From positions 1 through 7,859 of the forward strand of contig DATMTN010000004.1 in the NCBI GenBank assembly GCA_035564115.1: a DNA stretch of 7,859 nt. Reading direction: 5' to 3'. The notes below the pieces were generated by a model. That model was not told the origin of the DNA, ran no database searches, and saw nothing but the letters and a program-made list of their open reading frames with translations. Of this stretch, positions 1 to 5,871 are shown piece after piece; position 1 is the first letter of the stretch, and each line of letters starts with the position of its first letter. Made by a program: the position numbers and the translations under genes. The stretch comes from JACMPA01 sp035564115. GTDB lineage: Bacteria; Patescibacteriota; Saccharimonadia; Saccharimonadales; UBA4665.

Positions 1-15
1 CGTATCCGTGAAAGA

Positions 16-1128
16 TTACGTAGCTGAGTTAGGAGTCGGAAGGCTGCTAATAAACTTCTTAAACTGCTTGCTGAAAACATTTGGGGCAAACTCAGCTGCC
101 TTTGCTCTAAGCTTGTCCGGTGCGTAGCTTTCGTACTTGAAAGTAGTCAAGACTGCCTTGAGGGAGTCAACCGTCTGCTTATCGAAAAATGCCCCTGTTT
201 CGGGAGTGACATAATCAAGTGCACCACCAGCCTGGTAGGCGATAACCGGCGTGCCAGCAGCTAGAGCCTCGACAGGGGAAATGCCGAAGTCATCTAGGCC
301 AGGGAAGATGAAAGCCTGTGCACTGGCAAACTCAACTTCTTGCTGGGCATTAGCAACTGGACCCAGGAAGGTGACTGTTGGGCCGGCCAACTTCTGTAAG
401 CGGCTGGCATCTGGACCAGTACCAATGACTTTGAGCGGCAAGCCAAGTTCACTGCAAGCCTGGATGGCCAGGTCAAAGCGCTTGTAGGGGGTCTGGCGGC
501 CAGATATCAGGAAGCCGCTGCGAGCAAGTCTCTGATTAGCTGGCTTGCTAAAGCGCTCGGTATTTACCGGTGGGCAAATGACTACCGAGTCACGACCGTA
601 GTACTTCTTGATCTCCTGCTGAATGTGGGTGGAGTTGGCGATGATGTAGTCCGGGCGTTGGGCGGCTTGGTAATCCCAGCGGCGCAGGGGAGTGACGAAT
701 AGCTTGAGGCCAAAGCGGGCCAGGAAGTCGAACTTACCGAACCCTGGGTGCGCCATGTACTCTTCGTAACGGCTCCAGTAATAGTGTGTTGGTGCGTGAC
801 AATAGTTAACATGTAAAGTATTTGGCCCTGTTTTGACGCCTTTGGCTTCGGCGCCAGAGCTGCTGATAACCAGATCGAAATCACGCAGGTTTAGGTGTGT
901 GAACCACCAAACCCGCAGGAACGGCACGAACTTACGCACCCTGCCCAGGTGCTGCAACCAGCCAGTCACGACTTTGCCGTCCAGGCGTTGCCGCCACTCG
1001 TCGGTGCAGTACGAGGTATAGATGGGTGCATCTGGGTAGAGTTTGTGTAGCTGCTCAACGACGAGTTCTGCCCCACCGCCGAGGAGCCAGTCATGGACAA
1101 TGGCGACCTTGAGATCCGATCGGCTCAT
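16..1128 (-). CDS. Family 4 (GT-B fold) glycosyltransferase, surface glycan assembly
   Basis: A 370-residue cytosolic or membrane-associated glycosyltransferase that would transfer a sugar from an activated donor to a growing lipid-linked glycan. Seen: an N-terminal Rossmann-like start with the glycine run HDWLLGGGAE (about residues 12-21), the SGRQTPYKRFDLAI segment with R211 and K216 where GT4 enzymes bind the donor phosphates, GTGP near 236-239, and the GT4 signature DDFGISPVEALAAGTPVIA. In the usual E-x7-E motif the first acid is D279 and the second E287, so it is a conservative D-x7-E variant. Length is normal for the family. Its ATG overlaps the TGA of the upstream sugar transferase as ATGA, implying translational coupling and a shared transcript. 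The stop TAA lies at 16-18. Resemblance to WbaZ/mannosyltransferase-type enzymes is noted, but donor and acceptor cannot be read from sequence. Confidence 0.9.
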   Translation of the reverse strand: MSRSDLKVAIVHDWLLGGGAELVVEQLHKLYPDAPIYTSYCTDEWRQRLDGKVVTGWLQHLGRVRKFVPFLRVWWFTHLNLRDFDLVISSSGAEAKGVKTGPNTLHVNYCHAPTHYYWSRYEEYMAHPGFGKFDFLARFGLKLFVTPLRRWDYQAAQRPDYIIANSTHIQQEIKKYYGRDSVVICPPVNTERFSKPANQRLARSGFLISGRQTPYKRFDLAIQACSELGLPLKVIGTGPDASRLQKLAGPTVTFLGPVANAQQEVEFASAQAFIFPGLDDFGISPVEALAAGTPVIAYQAGGALDYVTPETGAFFDKQTVDSLKAVLTTFKYESYAPDKLRAKAAEFAPNVFSKQFKKFISSLPTPNSAT

Positions 1129-2573
1129 GAATACTTGTTGCCTCGGTGCGTCAGGCGTTCGATAACAACGCGGACCGTCTTAACCAAGATGACGAGGTCG
1201 AGCCAAATGCTCCAGTTCTGTACGTAATAGAGGTCGAGCTTGCGGCGTTCTTCAAAGCTAATGCCAGGACGTCCCGAGACAACGGCCAAACCGGTCAGGC
1301 CAGATTTTACGCTGAGGATGAGGTTCTTCTTGGCGTACTGCTCCAGCTCATACGGGTCCAGTGCGCGGGGCCCTACCAGGCTGATGTCACCCTTAAAGAC
1401 GTTGAACAGCTGGGGAAGCTCGTCTAGGCTCGTGGCGCGGAGGAAGCGACCGACACGGCTGACGCGCGGATCACGCTCTAGGTAGTCGCCATTGGCACGG
1501 TACTCGTGAATGAGCTCTGGTTTACCAAGTTTCTTGAAACCTTCTTCTGGGGTCATGCCATTGTAGGCGTACCGCATGCTGCGGAATTTGAGAATTTTGA
1601 TGGTTGTGCCGAAACGTGTCAGACGATTTGCTTTGTATAGGACCGGCCCCTTAGGGTCACCTAGCTTCACTGCCAGTGCTATGAGCAGCCAGAGTGGTGA
1701 AGTGATGAGTAATAACACACCTCCAAAAACCAAATCACCGAGCCGCTTCACGATGCGTCCCCAACCAAATAAGGCAGTTTGGCGGACGTTAATGACCGGG
1801 ATGGAGTTGCGGAACAGCTCGACGTCAATGTTGCCTACGAACAGCTCACTGTTACCTGGCACGAAACGATAGTTGATGTGATTTTCCTGGGCGTAGGTGA
1901 GGATTTCGGCATTCCGGGCTTCGTCGGCATACAGTTCAGTTTGGATGATACCGTGGATATCTTTTGAGCTACTTTGGAGGTACTCGTTAAAGTTTGGAAA
2001 AGTGCGGATTGGGTACTCGCTGACCTGTCGTTTGCCGCCGACGACCGCCATAATCTTGTAACCAGAGCGGCGACTATCGTGCAAAGACTCCACGAGCTCA
2101 CGAGTCATGGCGGTGTTACCAACAAGCACGATACGCGTGAGGCCAATATTAAAGCTAAACAGCTCAGTACGAATGATTCGTGCAACATTGCGAAAGGCAA
2201 CGAGTAGCACAAAGGCTAATCCAAAGCCGTATATTGGCACGAGCTTCGATGGGAAGATCGGGTCGACAGCGACGAAGTTCCAGAAAATGACAAACAACAG
2301 GCCTATGAATGAGCCGATGAGTAATCGACCTACCTCTACAAAGCGCCGCTCGTAGATGGCGTGGTTATAGAGCCCCAACAAGGCGAAGAGGACTATCCAG
2401 AACGGCAGGAGGGTCAGGAATACATACAGATATGTGGTGCCACTTATGGGATGGGCGACGGGCACTGAGCTACTGGCGCGTATGAAGAATGCACCGACAA
2501 AGGCAGCAACCAGCGCCAAAAAATCACCGAGTATGAGGCCGAGACTATATGCAAGCGATGCGTTATTTTTCAT
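1125..2573 (-). CDS. Polyprenyl-phosphate sugar-1-phosphate transferase (WbaP/WcaJ type)
   Basis: A 482-residue membrane enzyme that would move a sugar-1-phosphate from a nucleotide sugar to undecaprenyl phosphate, the first committed step of exopolysaccharide or O-antigen synthesis. Seen: four predicted membrane helices (about 7-31, 47-69, 84-103, 111-130), a Rossmann-like CoA_binding_3-type region beginning at RIVLVGN (about 147), then the catalytic bacterial sugar transferase domain from K276, with its membrane hairpin, KFRSM (329-333), the Asp-Glu pair D384-E385 in SLDELPQLFNV, SLVGPR and the GLTGLAVVSGR segment. This is the full long-form layout. The reading frame stays open upstream to 2678, but the start at 2571-2573 is chosen because the membrane domain begins right after it, an AGGAAG Shine-Dalgarno precedes it, and the longer form would run across the divergent promoter and into the opposite gene. 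It overlaps the next glycosyltransferase by 4 bp. The sugar (Glc, Gal or other) is not determinable. Confidence 0.92.
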   Translation of the reverse strand: MKNNASLAYSLGLILGDFLALVAAFVGAFFIRASSSVPVAHPISGTTYLYVFLTLLPFWIVLFALLGLYNHAIYERRFVEVGRLLIGSFIGLLFVIFWNFVAVDPIFPSKLVPIYGFGLAFVLLVAFRNVARIIRTELFSFNIGLTRIVLVGNTAMTRELVESLHDSRRSGYKIMAVVGGKRQVSEYPIRTFPNFNEYLQSSSKDIHGIIQTELYADEARNAEILTYAQENHINYRFVPGNSELFVGNIDVELFRNSIPVINVRQTALFGWGRIVKRLGDLVFGGVLLLITSPLWLLIALAVKLGDPKGPVLYKANRLTRFGTTIKILKFRSMRYAYNGMTPEEGFKKLGKPELIHEYRANGDYLERDPRVSRVGRFLRATSLDELPQLFNVFKGDISLVGPRALDPYELEQYAKKNLILSVKSGLTGLAVVSGRPGISFEERRKLDLYYVQNWSIWLDLVILVKTVRVVIERLTHRGNKYS

Positions 2574-2633
2574 GCAATTGATGGCTTCCTGGCGATATAT
2601 CCCAGGCAAAGCTATATAATGATTGTAACACTT
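2574..2633. promoter_or_regulatory. Divergent promoter region between the two glycan operons
   Basis: This 60-bp gap separates the leftward sugar transferase from the rightward ligase-like gene. A perfect TATAAT (2615-2620) on the plus strand sits 13 bp before the ATG at 2634, giving a predicted leader of about 7 nt. No convincing -35 box is seen 17 bp upstream. The same stretch holds the self-complementary TATATA, which reads as an A/T-rich -10-like element on the minus strand too, so the two promoters may overlap. An imperfect inverted repeat (2584-2612) lies between them. Confidence 0.6.
2584..2612 (-). repeat. Inverted repeat covering the sugar transferase Shine-Dalgarno
   Basis: GCTT+CCTGG (2584-2592) is complementary to CCAGG+AAGC (2602-2606, 2609-2612), with a 2-nt bulge at 2607-2608 and a 9-nt A/T-rich loop. 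Read on the minus strand as RNA, the 3' arm contains AGGAAG, the likely ribosome-binding site of the sugar transferase, 11 nt before its ATG. It could be a Shine-Dalgarno-masking hairpin or a protein operator in DNA. The pairing is seen; any role is inferred. Confidence 0.4.
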
Positions 2634-3950
2634 ATGAACACCCTGACTACTACTGAGATGCGCACCAAACTCCCCCAACTGATTGCACTACTTACTACTG
2701 TTATCATTGTGGCCTTGCCGTTTCATGCATTCCTGACAGTCTGGCTCAGTGGTGTAGCCGGGCACTATACGGCACTTCGGCTCTGGAAGGAGCTACTGCT
2801 GGCAGTCTTGGTGGCAGCGGGCATGTGGCTCCTGGCTACGGACAAATCGCTGCGTCGCAAGTTCCTGCAGAGTCGTCTCAACCAAGCAATGCTCGCGTAT
2901 ACCGGGCTCACAGTACTGTGGGCTGTGGTCGTGCTGCTGGGGCATACAGTGACCGCCGAGGCTGTGGCTTATGGCCTGATTGTCGACCTCCGATTTATCG
3001 CCTTCTTCCTGACAGTCTGGGTAGCGGCAACCAAGGCCCCGAAATCGTTTAAAACAGCGCCGAACTGGTTGTGGTGGCCTCTGGCTGTAGTTGTAGCATT
3101 CGGGTTACTCCAGTATTTTGTGTTGCCTTACGATTTTCTAAAACACTTTGGCTACTCGGAGCAGACGATTTTCCCCTACGAAACAATCAATCATGAGGTG
3201 CACCACCTGCGCATCATGTCGACGTTGCGCGGAGCGAATCCCCTCGGTGCCTATCTAGTGTTGACTCTGAGTTTGCTCTTTGTGGGCTGGAAAAAGCAGA
3301 TGAAGAACTGGCAAACAGTGCTACTTGCCGGTGGTGCGGGTGCACTTTTCCTAACATTCTCGCGGAGTAGCTGGATTGGCATGGTGCTCGGCGTGGGAGT
3401 AATCCTACTGGCTACAACCACTGCAACCAAAGCGAAGCAAAGGAACCTCATCATTGTGGTGTCGACGGTGGTCGTGCTGGTTCTGGGTGGTTTTGTGCTT
3501 CGCCACAATACGACACTCCAGGACTACTTGTTTCATACTAACGACAAATCCACCATCAAGACCTCGAGTAACCAAGGGCACGCTTCGGCCCTACGCGGTG
3601 GTCTACACGATGTTGCGACCCAGCCACTTGGCCGTGGCCCAGGCAGTGCTGGTCCAGCGTCGGTGTACAACAATAACAAGGGGCGGATTGCGGAAAACTA
3701 CTTCATCCAGATTGGGCAGGAAACCGGCTGGCCAGGGTTGTTCTTTTTCTTGCTTATCAACGCTTATCTGGCGAGCGAACTGTGGCGTCGGCGACAGAGT
3801 GAACTGGCCCTTGGGCTGTTTGCGGCTTTGGTTGGGCTGTCATTTGTGAACCTGCTATCGCATGCCTGGGCGGACGACACACTAGCCTATATGTTTTGGG
3901 GTCTGGCTGCAGTTGCGCTTGCCACTAAGCCCGCCAAACAAGTACAGTAG
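2634..3950 (+). CDS. O-antigen ligase/polymerase-like (Wzy_C family) membrane protein
   Basis: A 438-residue polytopic inner-membrane protein of the O-antigen ligase/Wzy-type superfamily, which polymerises lipid-linked repeat units or transfers glycan to an acceptor outside the membrane. Seen: roughly ten to twelve hydrophobic segments; the family segments LRGANPLGAYL, TFSRSSWIGM (R244, W247) and, after a large outward loop (about 290-350), AENYFIQIGQETGWPGLFFF followed by the last helices. Characterised WaaL ligases carry a key His at the start of the H-N-x-x-L-like motif; here that position is Glu (E354), which may favour a polymerase or other variant role. An in-frame ATG at 2619 overlaps the TATAAT box, so 2634 is preferred; that would drop five residues (MIVTL). 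It is followed after 9 bp by the GtrA-like gene. Exact activity is not assignable. Confidence 0.85.
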   Translation: MNTLTTTEMRTKLPQLIALLTTVIIVALPFHAFLTVWLSGVAGHYTALRLWKELLLAVLVAAGMWLLATDKSLRRKFLQSRLNQAMLAYTGLTVLWAVVVLLGHTVTAEAVAYGLIVDLRFIAFFLTVWVAATKAPKSFKTAPNWLWWPLAVVVAFGLLQYFVLPYDFLKHFGYSEQTIFPYETINHEVHHLRIMSTLRGANPLGAYLVLTLSLLFVGWKKQMKNWQTVLLAGGAGALFLTFSRSSWIGMVLGVGVILLATTTATKAKQRNLIIVVSTVVVLVLGGFVLRHNTTLQDYLFHTNDKSTIKTSSNQGHASALRGGLHDVATQPLGRGPGSAGPASVYNNNKGRIAENYFIQIGQETGWPGLFFFLLINAYLASELWRRRQSELALGLFAALVGLSFVNLLSHAWADDTLAYMFWGLAAVALATKPAKQVQ

Positions 3951-3959
3951 GGTGGCTCT

Positions 3960-4418
3960 ATGTTAGGTTTTCTTACTGCTCTCCTGCTCCGCGGCAACAA
4001 AAGTAAACGCGCTGCAGCCATCCAGGCCGGCAAATATATGGTCGGTGGGGCAATTTATTTTTGGGTCGGCTACGCCATATTTGCGATCTGCTACAGTGGT
4101 CTAGATTGGGGCTGGCTGCCGTCAAAGATACTGGGTGACATCGTTGGCTGGACGCTTAACTATCTTGTGCAGCGCTACTGGACCTTTGCTGAGCACGCGC
4201 ATTTAAGCGAGATGGAACACGCCGGCCGCTATATTTTTATCGAATCTATCGGCTTCGTAATGGACTACGGTATTATTTGGGGCCTCACGGCAATCGGTAT
4301 CACCCCGTACATCGGCTTCTTTATCTCGGCAGCATTCTTTAGTGTCTGGAGCTTCCTATGGTACAAGTACTGGGTATTTCCAGAGAAGAAACCAGTGCTC
4401 GAAACCGAAGCTGCCTAG
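3960..4418 (+). CDS. GtrA-family four-helix membrane protein
   Basis: A 152-residue small membrane protein of the GtrA family, members of which are implicated in moving polyprenyl-phosphate-linked sugars across the membrane or otherwise supporting glycan decoration. Seen: a basic N-terminus (RGNKSKR, 11-17), four predicted helices (about 26-46, 55-72, 92-111, 115-137), the family segment LNYLVQRYWTF (66-76) closing helix 2, and a repeat-like YKYWVFPEKK after helix 4. Length is typical. AGGGTGG, overlapping the stop of the ligase-like gene, is a good ribosome-binding site 5-6 nt before the ATG, so the two genes should be co-transcribed. This fits the flanking glycan genes, although GtrA proteins also occur alone in many genomes and the cargo is unknown. 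Confidence 0.88.
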   Translation: MLGFLTALLLRGNKSKRAAAIQAGKYMVGGAIYFWVGYAIFAICYSGLDWGWLPSKILGDIVGWTLNYLVQRYWTFAEHAHLSEMEHAGRYIFIESIGFVMDYGIIWGLTAIGITPYIGFFISAAFFSVWSFLWYKYWVFPEKKPVLETEAA

Positions 4419-4435
4419 AGACTTGCGCACTATGT

Positions 4436-4451
4436 CATACTTGAGAGTATG
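4436..4451. promoter_or_regulatory. Perfect inverted repeat overlapping the LexA-like start codon
   Basis: CATACT-TGAG-AGTATG is a perfect 6-bp inverted repeat with a 4-bp spacer, and its right arm contains the ATG of the LexA-like gene. Two-fold symmetry of this size suits a dimeric winged-helix protein such as the product of the adjoining gene, so autoregulation is plausible. It does not match the SOS boxes of E. coli or Bacillus. It could also form a short RNA hairpin over the start. The symmetry is seen; the operator role is inferred. Confidence 0.45.
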
Positions 4452-4922
4452 AACGAAAAGCAAACATCCGAAACTCGAACGGTCAGGCCAACCAAGAAAC
4501 AGCGAGAAATCCTGAACTTTATCGAAAACTTCATTCGTGAGCATGGCTACAGTCCCAGCTACCGCGAAATCATGACCGGCCTGAATTACACTTCGGTGGC
4601 AACGGTATCTTTGCATGTGAACAGCCTTATTAAGCGCGGTCATCTGCGCAAGCGCGACTTCAGCGCCCGTTCACTTGAAGTTGTTGAGCCAAGTGAGCCG
4701 ACAGCTAAGCTTACGACGAATCAAGTTGCCCCAGCCGACGAGAAATGGCTGGTTGGGCGCATCGAGCACTCATTCTCGCAGCTTGAAGCTACCAGTGAGG
4801 TAGTACCGCAGCAGGAGCTCGACAACCTCCATATTTTGATAGCCGCTCTCAGGGTACTCGGGTTCGATGGCGCCGCAGAGAGCTTTACGACTCGGCTAGC
4901 GACACTAAAGAAACGAGTGTGA
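4449..4922 (+). CDS. LexA-like winged-helix DNA-binding protein lacking the S24 peptidase domain
   Basis: A 157-residue predicted transcription regulator. Residues about 14-79 match the LexA DNA-binding domain: KKQREILNFIENFIREHGYSPS, the turn REIMTGLNYTS, the recognition helix around 49-61 (SVATVSLHVNSLI), and the wing KRGHLRKRD with SLEVV. In true LexA (about 200 residues) this is followed by a cleavage site and a Ser/Lys self-cleaving S24 domain. Here the remainder (about 80-157) shows no such domain: a Pro/Thr-rich linker and then two likely helical stretches (DEKWLVGRIEHSFSQLEA; ELDNLHILIAALRVLGF) that may dimerise. It therefore should not respond to DNA damage by RecA-driven self-cleavage. 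The gene starts 30 bp after the GtrA-like gene with a weak, closely spaced TTGAGAG; the overlapping palindrome suggests self-regulation. Targets are unknown. It ends in TGA, showing TGA is a stop here. Confidence 0.85.
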   Translation: MNEKQTSETRTVRPTKKQREILNFIENFIREHGYSPSYREIMTGLNYTSVATVSLHVNSLIKRGHLRKRDFSARSLEVVEPSEPTAKLTTNQVAPADEKWLVGRIEHSFSQLEATSEVVPQQELDNLHILIAALRVLGFDGAAESFTTRLATLKKRV

Positions 4923-4957
4923 ACTAGGGCTGACTATGGCGAAAGAAATATAAACGG

Positions 4958-4963
4958 TATACT
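4958..4963 (+). promoter_or_regulatory. Candidate -10 box for the membrane-anchored protein gene
   Basis: TATACT lies 25 bp before the ATG at 4989 in the 66-bp gap after the LexA-like gene. No good -35 element is seen at the proper distance. This resembles the other -10-only candidates at 2615 and 7025. No clear Shine-Dalgarno is visible before 4989; GAAGGTAG at 4964-4971 is too distant. Confidence 0.4.
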
Positions 4964-4988
4964 GAAGGTAGTAATCTGAGCCGCTCAT

Positions 4989-5657
4989 ATGTATCGACTG
5001 GGTGAACGAGAGCACAAACATCGCAAACTGTACTTCTGGCTAGGTGTGTTTGTGTTGCTCGTCATCGGTGGTTACATCGCTGCCCGACACCTACTGAAGT
5101 CAAATACCGAAGCTTCTGGCTCACCGGCTAAAGTTACGAACGTGGTCTTTGATCAGTCCAAGACGCAGAAAGTCGATACGCCACTGTTTACGCTCGATAT
5201 TCCGGCTGGCTGGAAACCGAGAGTGAATCAGTACGATATTCCAGCCCCAGCCTATTCGTGGCAGGGTACGACTGGCGAGGATCGAAGTCGCTGGCTGAGT
5301 GTCTATGTCGATGCTAATCTCGCAAGCTTTGCGGTGAACCGGGCCCTCCATGTTGAAGCTAACGGCGCACTCATGAACGTTATCAGCGCCGTGTCCGATA
5401 ACTGCACATCTTACACCGGTACGGCAAATACACAGGCCAGGACACCGGCGAAATGGGATAACATTGACTTCACGTGTGACTCCGGCAACTACGAGCGTGA
5501 CGTCGTCGGTACGGTTTCCTCGGCTGGTGTGAATAATGTGACCATTACGGGGGCAGCCAAGGGGGCGCATCGGTATTTCTTTACCTATACGGACGACAGT
5601 AGCCAGCCAGACTACACGATTTTTACCTCCGCACTCAAATCCTTCGGTGCCAAGTAG
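4989..5657 (+). CDS. Single-pass membrane-anchored protein with exported domain, function unknown
   Basis: A 222-residue protein I cannot assign to a named family. Seen: a basic, His-containing N-terminus (residues 1-13), one hydrophobic helix (about 14-36, LYFWLGVFVLLVIGGYIAA), then a roughly 185-residue hydrophilic domain. This suggests a cytosolic N-terminus and an extracytoplasmic C-terminal domain. There is no lipobox cysteine after the helix, so it is an uncleaved anchor and not a lipoprotein. The domain begins with the segment LFTLDIPAGWKPR (about 66-78), a beta-rich start seen in several exported bacterial domains such as PsbP-like folds. It has only two cysteines, C139 and C163, well placed for one disulfide. 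A candidate -10 box upstream suggests its own promoter. It precedes the riboswitch-controlled gene but shows no sequence link to it. Confidence 0.75.
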   Translation: MYRLGEREHKHRKLYFWLGVFVLLVIGGYIAARHLLKSNTEASGSPAKVTNVVFDQSKTQKVDTPLFTLDIPAGWKPRVNQYDIPAPAYSWQGTTGEDRSRWLSVYVDANLASFAVNRALHVEANGALMNVISAVSDNCTSYTGTANTQARTPAKWDNIDFTCDSGNYERDVVGTVSSAGVNNVTITGAAKGAHRYFFTYTDDSSQPDYTIFTSALKSFGAK

Positions 5658-5671
5658 GACGCGGTCAAAAA

Positions 5672-5677
5672 TACTAT
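5672..5677 (+). promoter_or_regulatory. Possible -10 box for the riboswitch transcript
   Basis: TACTAT, overlapping TATATC, lies about 22 bp before the first paired base of the riboswitch at 5699 and so could start its transcript near 5684. No -35 element is evident. Read-through from the gene ending at 5657 is the alternative, since no terminator separates them. Confidence 0.3.
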
Positions 5678-5698
5678 ATCTAGCGTACCAAGTGAGTG

Positions 5699-5836
5699 CT
5701 AGACTACTAGATAGTTAACAAGCAAAGCTGGAAACAGGTGTGAATCCTGTACTGTGCCGCAACGGTAATTAGAGTAATCTATGAGTCCGATCTAGCTAGA
5801 AAAGTCTCTCGAGCAAGAGCAGTGAGTCAGCTTTTC
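5699..5836 (+). promoter_or_regulatory. Cobalamin (vitamin B12) riboswitch aptamer
   Basis: The conserved core is recognisable base by base. The outer stem is CTAG (5699-5702) plus CTAGAT (5707-5712) pairing with ATCTAG plus CTAG (5790-5799). A small P3 hairpin, AGC-AAA-GCT (5721-5729), leads into the GGAAAC joining segment. P4 is ACAGG/CCTGT (5734-5738, 5746-5750), giving the signature AGGTGTGAATCCT. Next is the hallmark ACTGTGCCGCAACGGTAA (5751-5768), close to the family consensus ACTGCCCCCGCAACTGTAA, with CCG/CGG pairing. A TAGA-GTAA-TCTA tetraloop hairpin follows (5770-5781), then the B12 box GAGTCCGATCT (5783-5793). A further hairpin closes with GAAAAG/CTTTTC (5799-5804, 5831-5836); its loop could make the usual kissing contact. 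The RNA would bind a cobalamin and control the gene at 5872. Whether it prefers adenosyl- or methyl/hydroxocobalamin cannot be told. Confidence 0.88.
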
Positions 5837-5837
5837 G

Positions 5838-5871
5838 ACCCTCTGTTTCTCTCAGGGCAGAGGGTATTTTT
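5838..5871 (+). terminator. Terminator-like hairpin that also masks the ribosome-binding site (riboswitch expression platform)
   Basis: ACCCTCTG (5838-5845) pairs perfectly with CAGAGGGT (5858-5865) around a 12-nt loop, followed by ATTTTT, a classic intrinsic terminator shape. It ends exactly at the ATG of the downstream gene. The 3' arm includes GAGG (5860-5863), the only good Shine-Dalgarno for that ATG, so the same hairpin would block both elongation and ribosome loading. An alternative pairing, CCCT (5839-5842) with AGGG (5854-5857), would leave the Shine-Dalgarno free. Position directly after the aptamer marks it as the expression platform. Confidence 0.8.
5859..5864 (+). promoter_or_regulatory. 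Shine-Dalgarno sequence inside the hairpin stem
   Basis: AGAGGG with the GAGG core at 5860-5863, 8 nt before the ATG at 5872, decides this start. It is entirely within the 3' arm of the preceding hairpin, so it is accessible only when that hairpin is open. Confidence 0.65.

Noticed and set aside
2574..2678. A 35-residue N-terminal extension of the sugar transferase to 2678
   Set aside because: It would cross the divergent promoter and overlap the ligase-like gene, and it lacks the family's N-terminal membrane pattern; the start at 2573 fits better.
3454..3849. A 131-codon open frame inside the ligase-like gene
   Set aside because: It lies out of frame within a well-supported membrane protein gene, has unlikely composition (Trp, Arg and Cys rich) and no ribosome-binding site.
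4920..4922. Possible recoding of TGA as glycine (SR1/Gracilibacteria code)
   Set aside because: TGA ends the LexA-like gene and the sugar transferase at sensible lengths, and no reading frame needs TGA read through.
5121..5570. A 149-codon open frame on the minus strand opposite the membrane-anchored protein gene
   Set aside because: It is antisense to a gene with a clear membrane anchor and has no recognisable domain; it looks like a shadow of coding bias.
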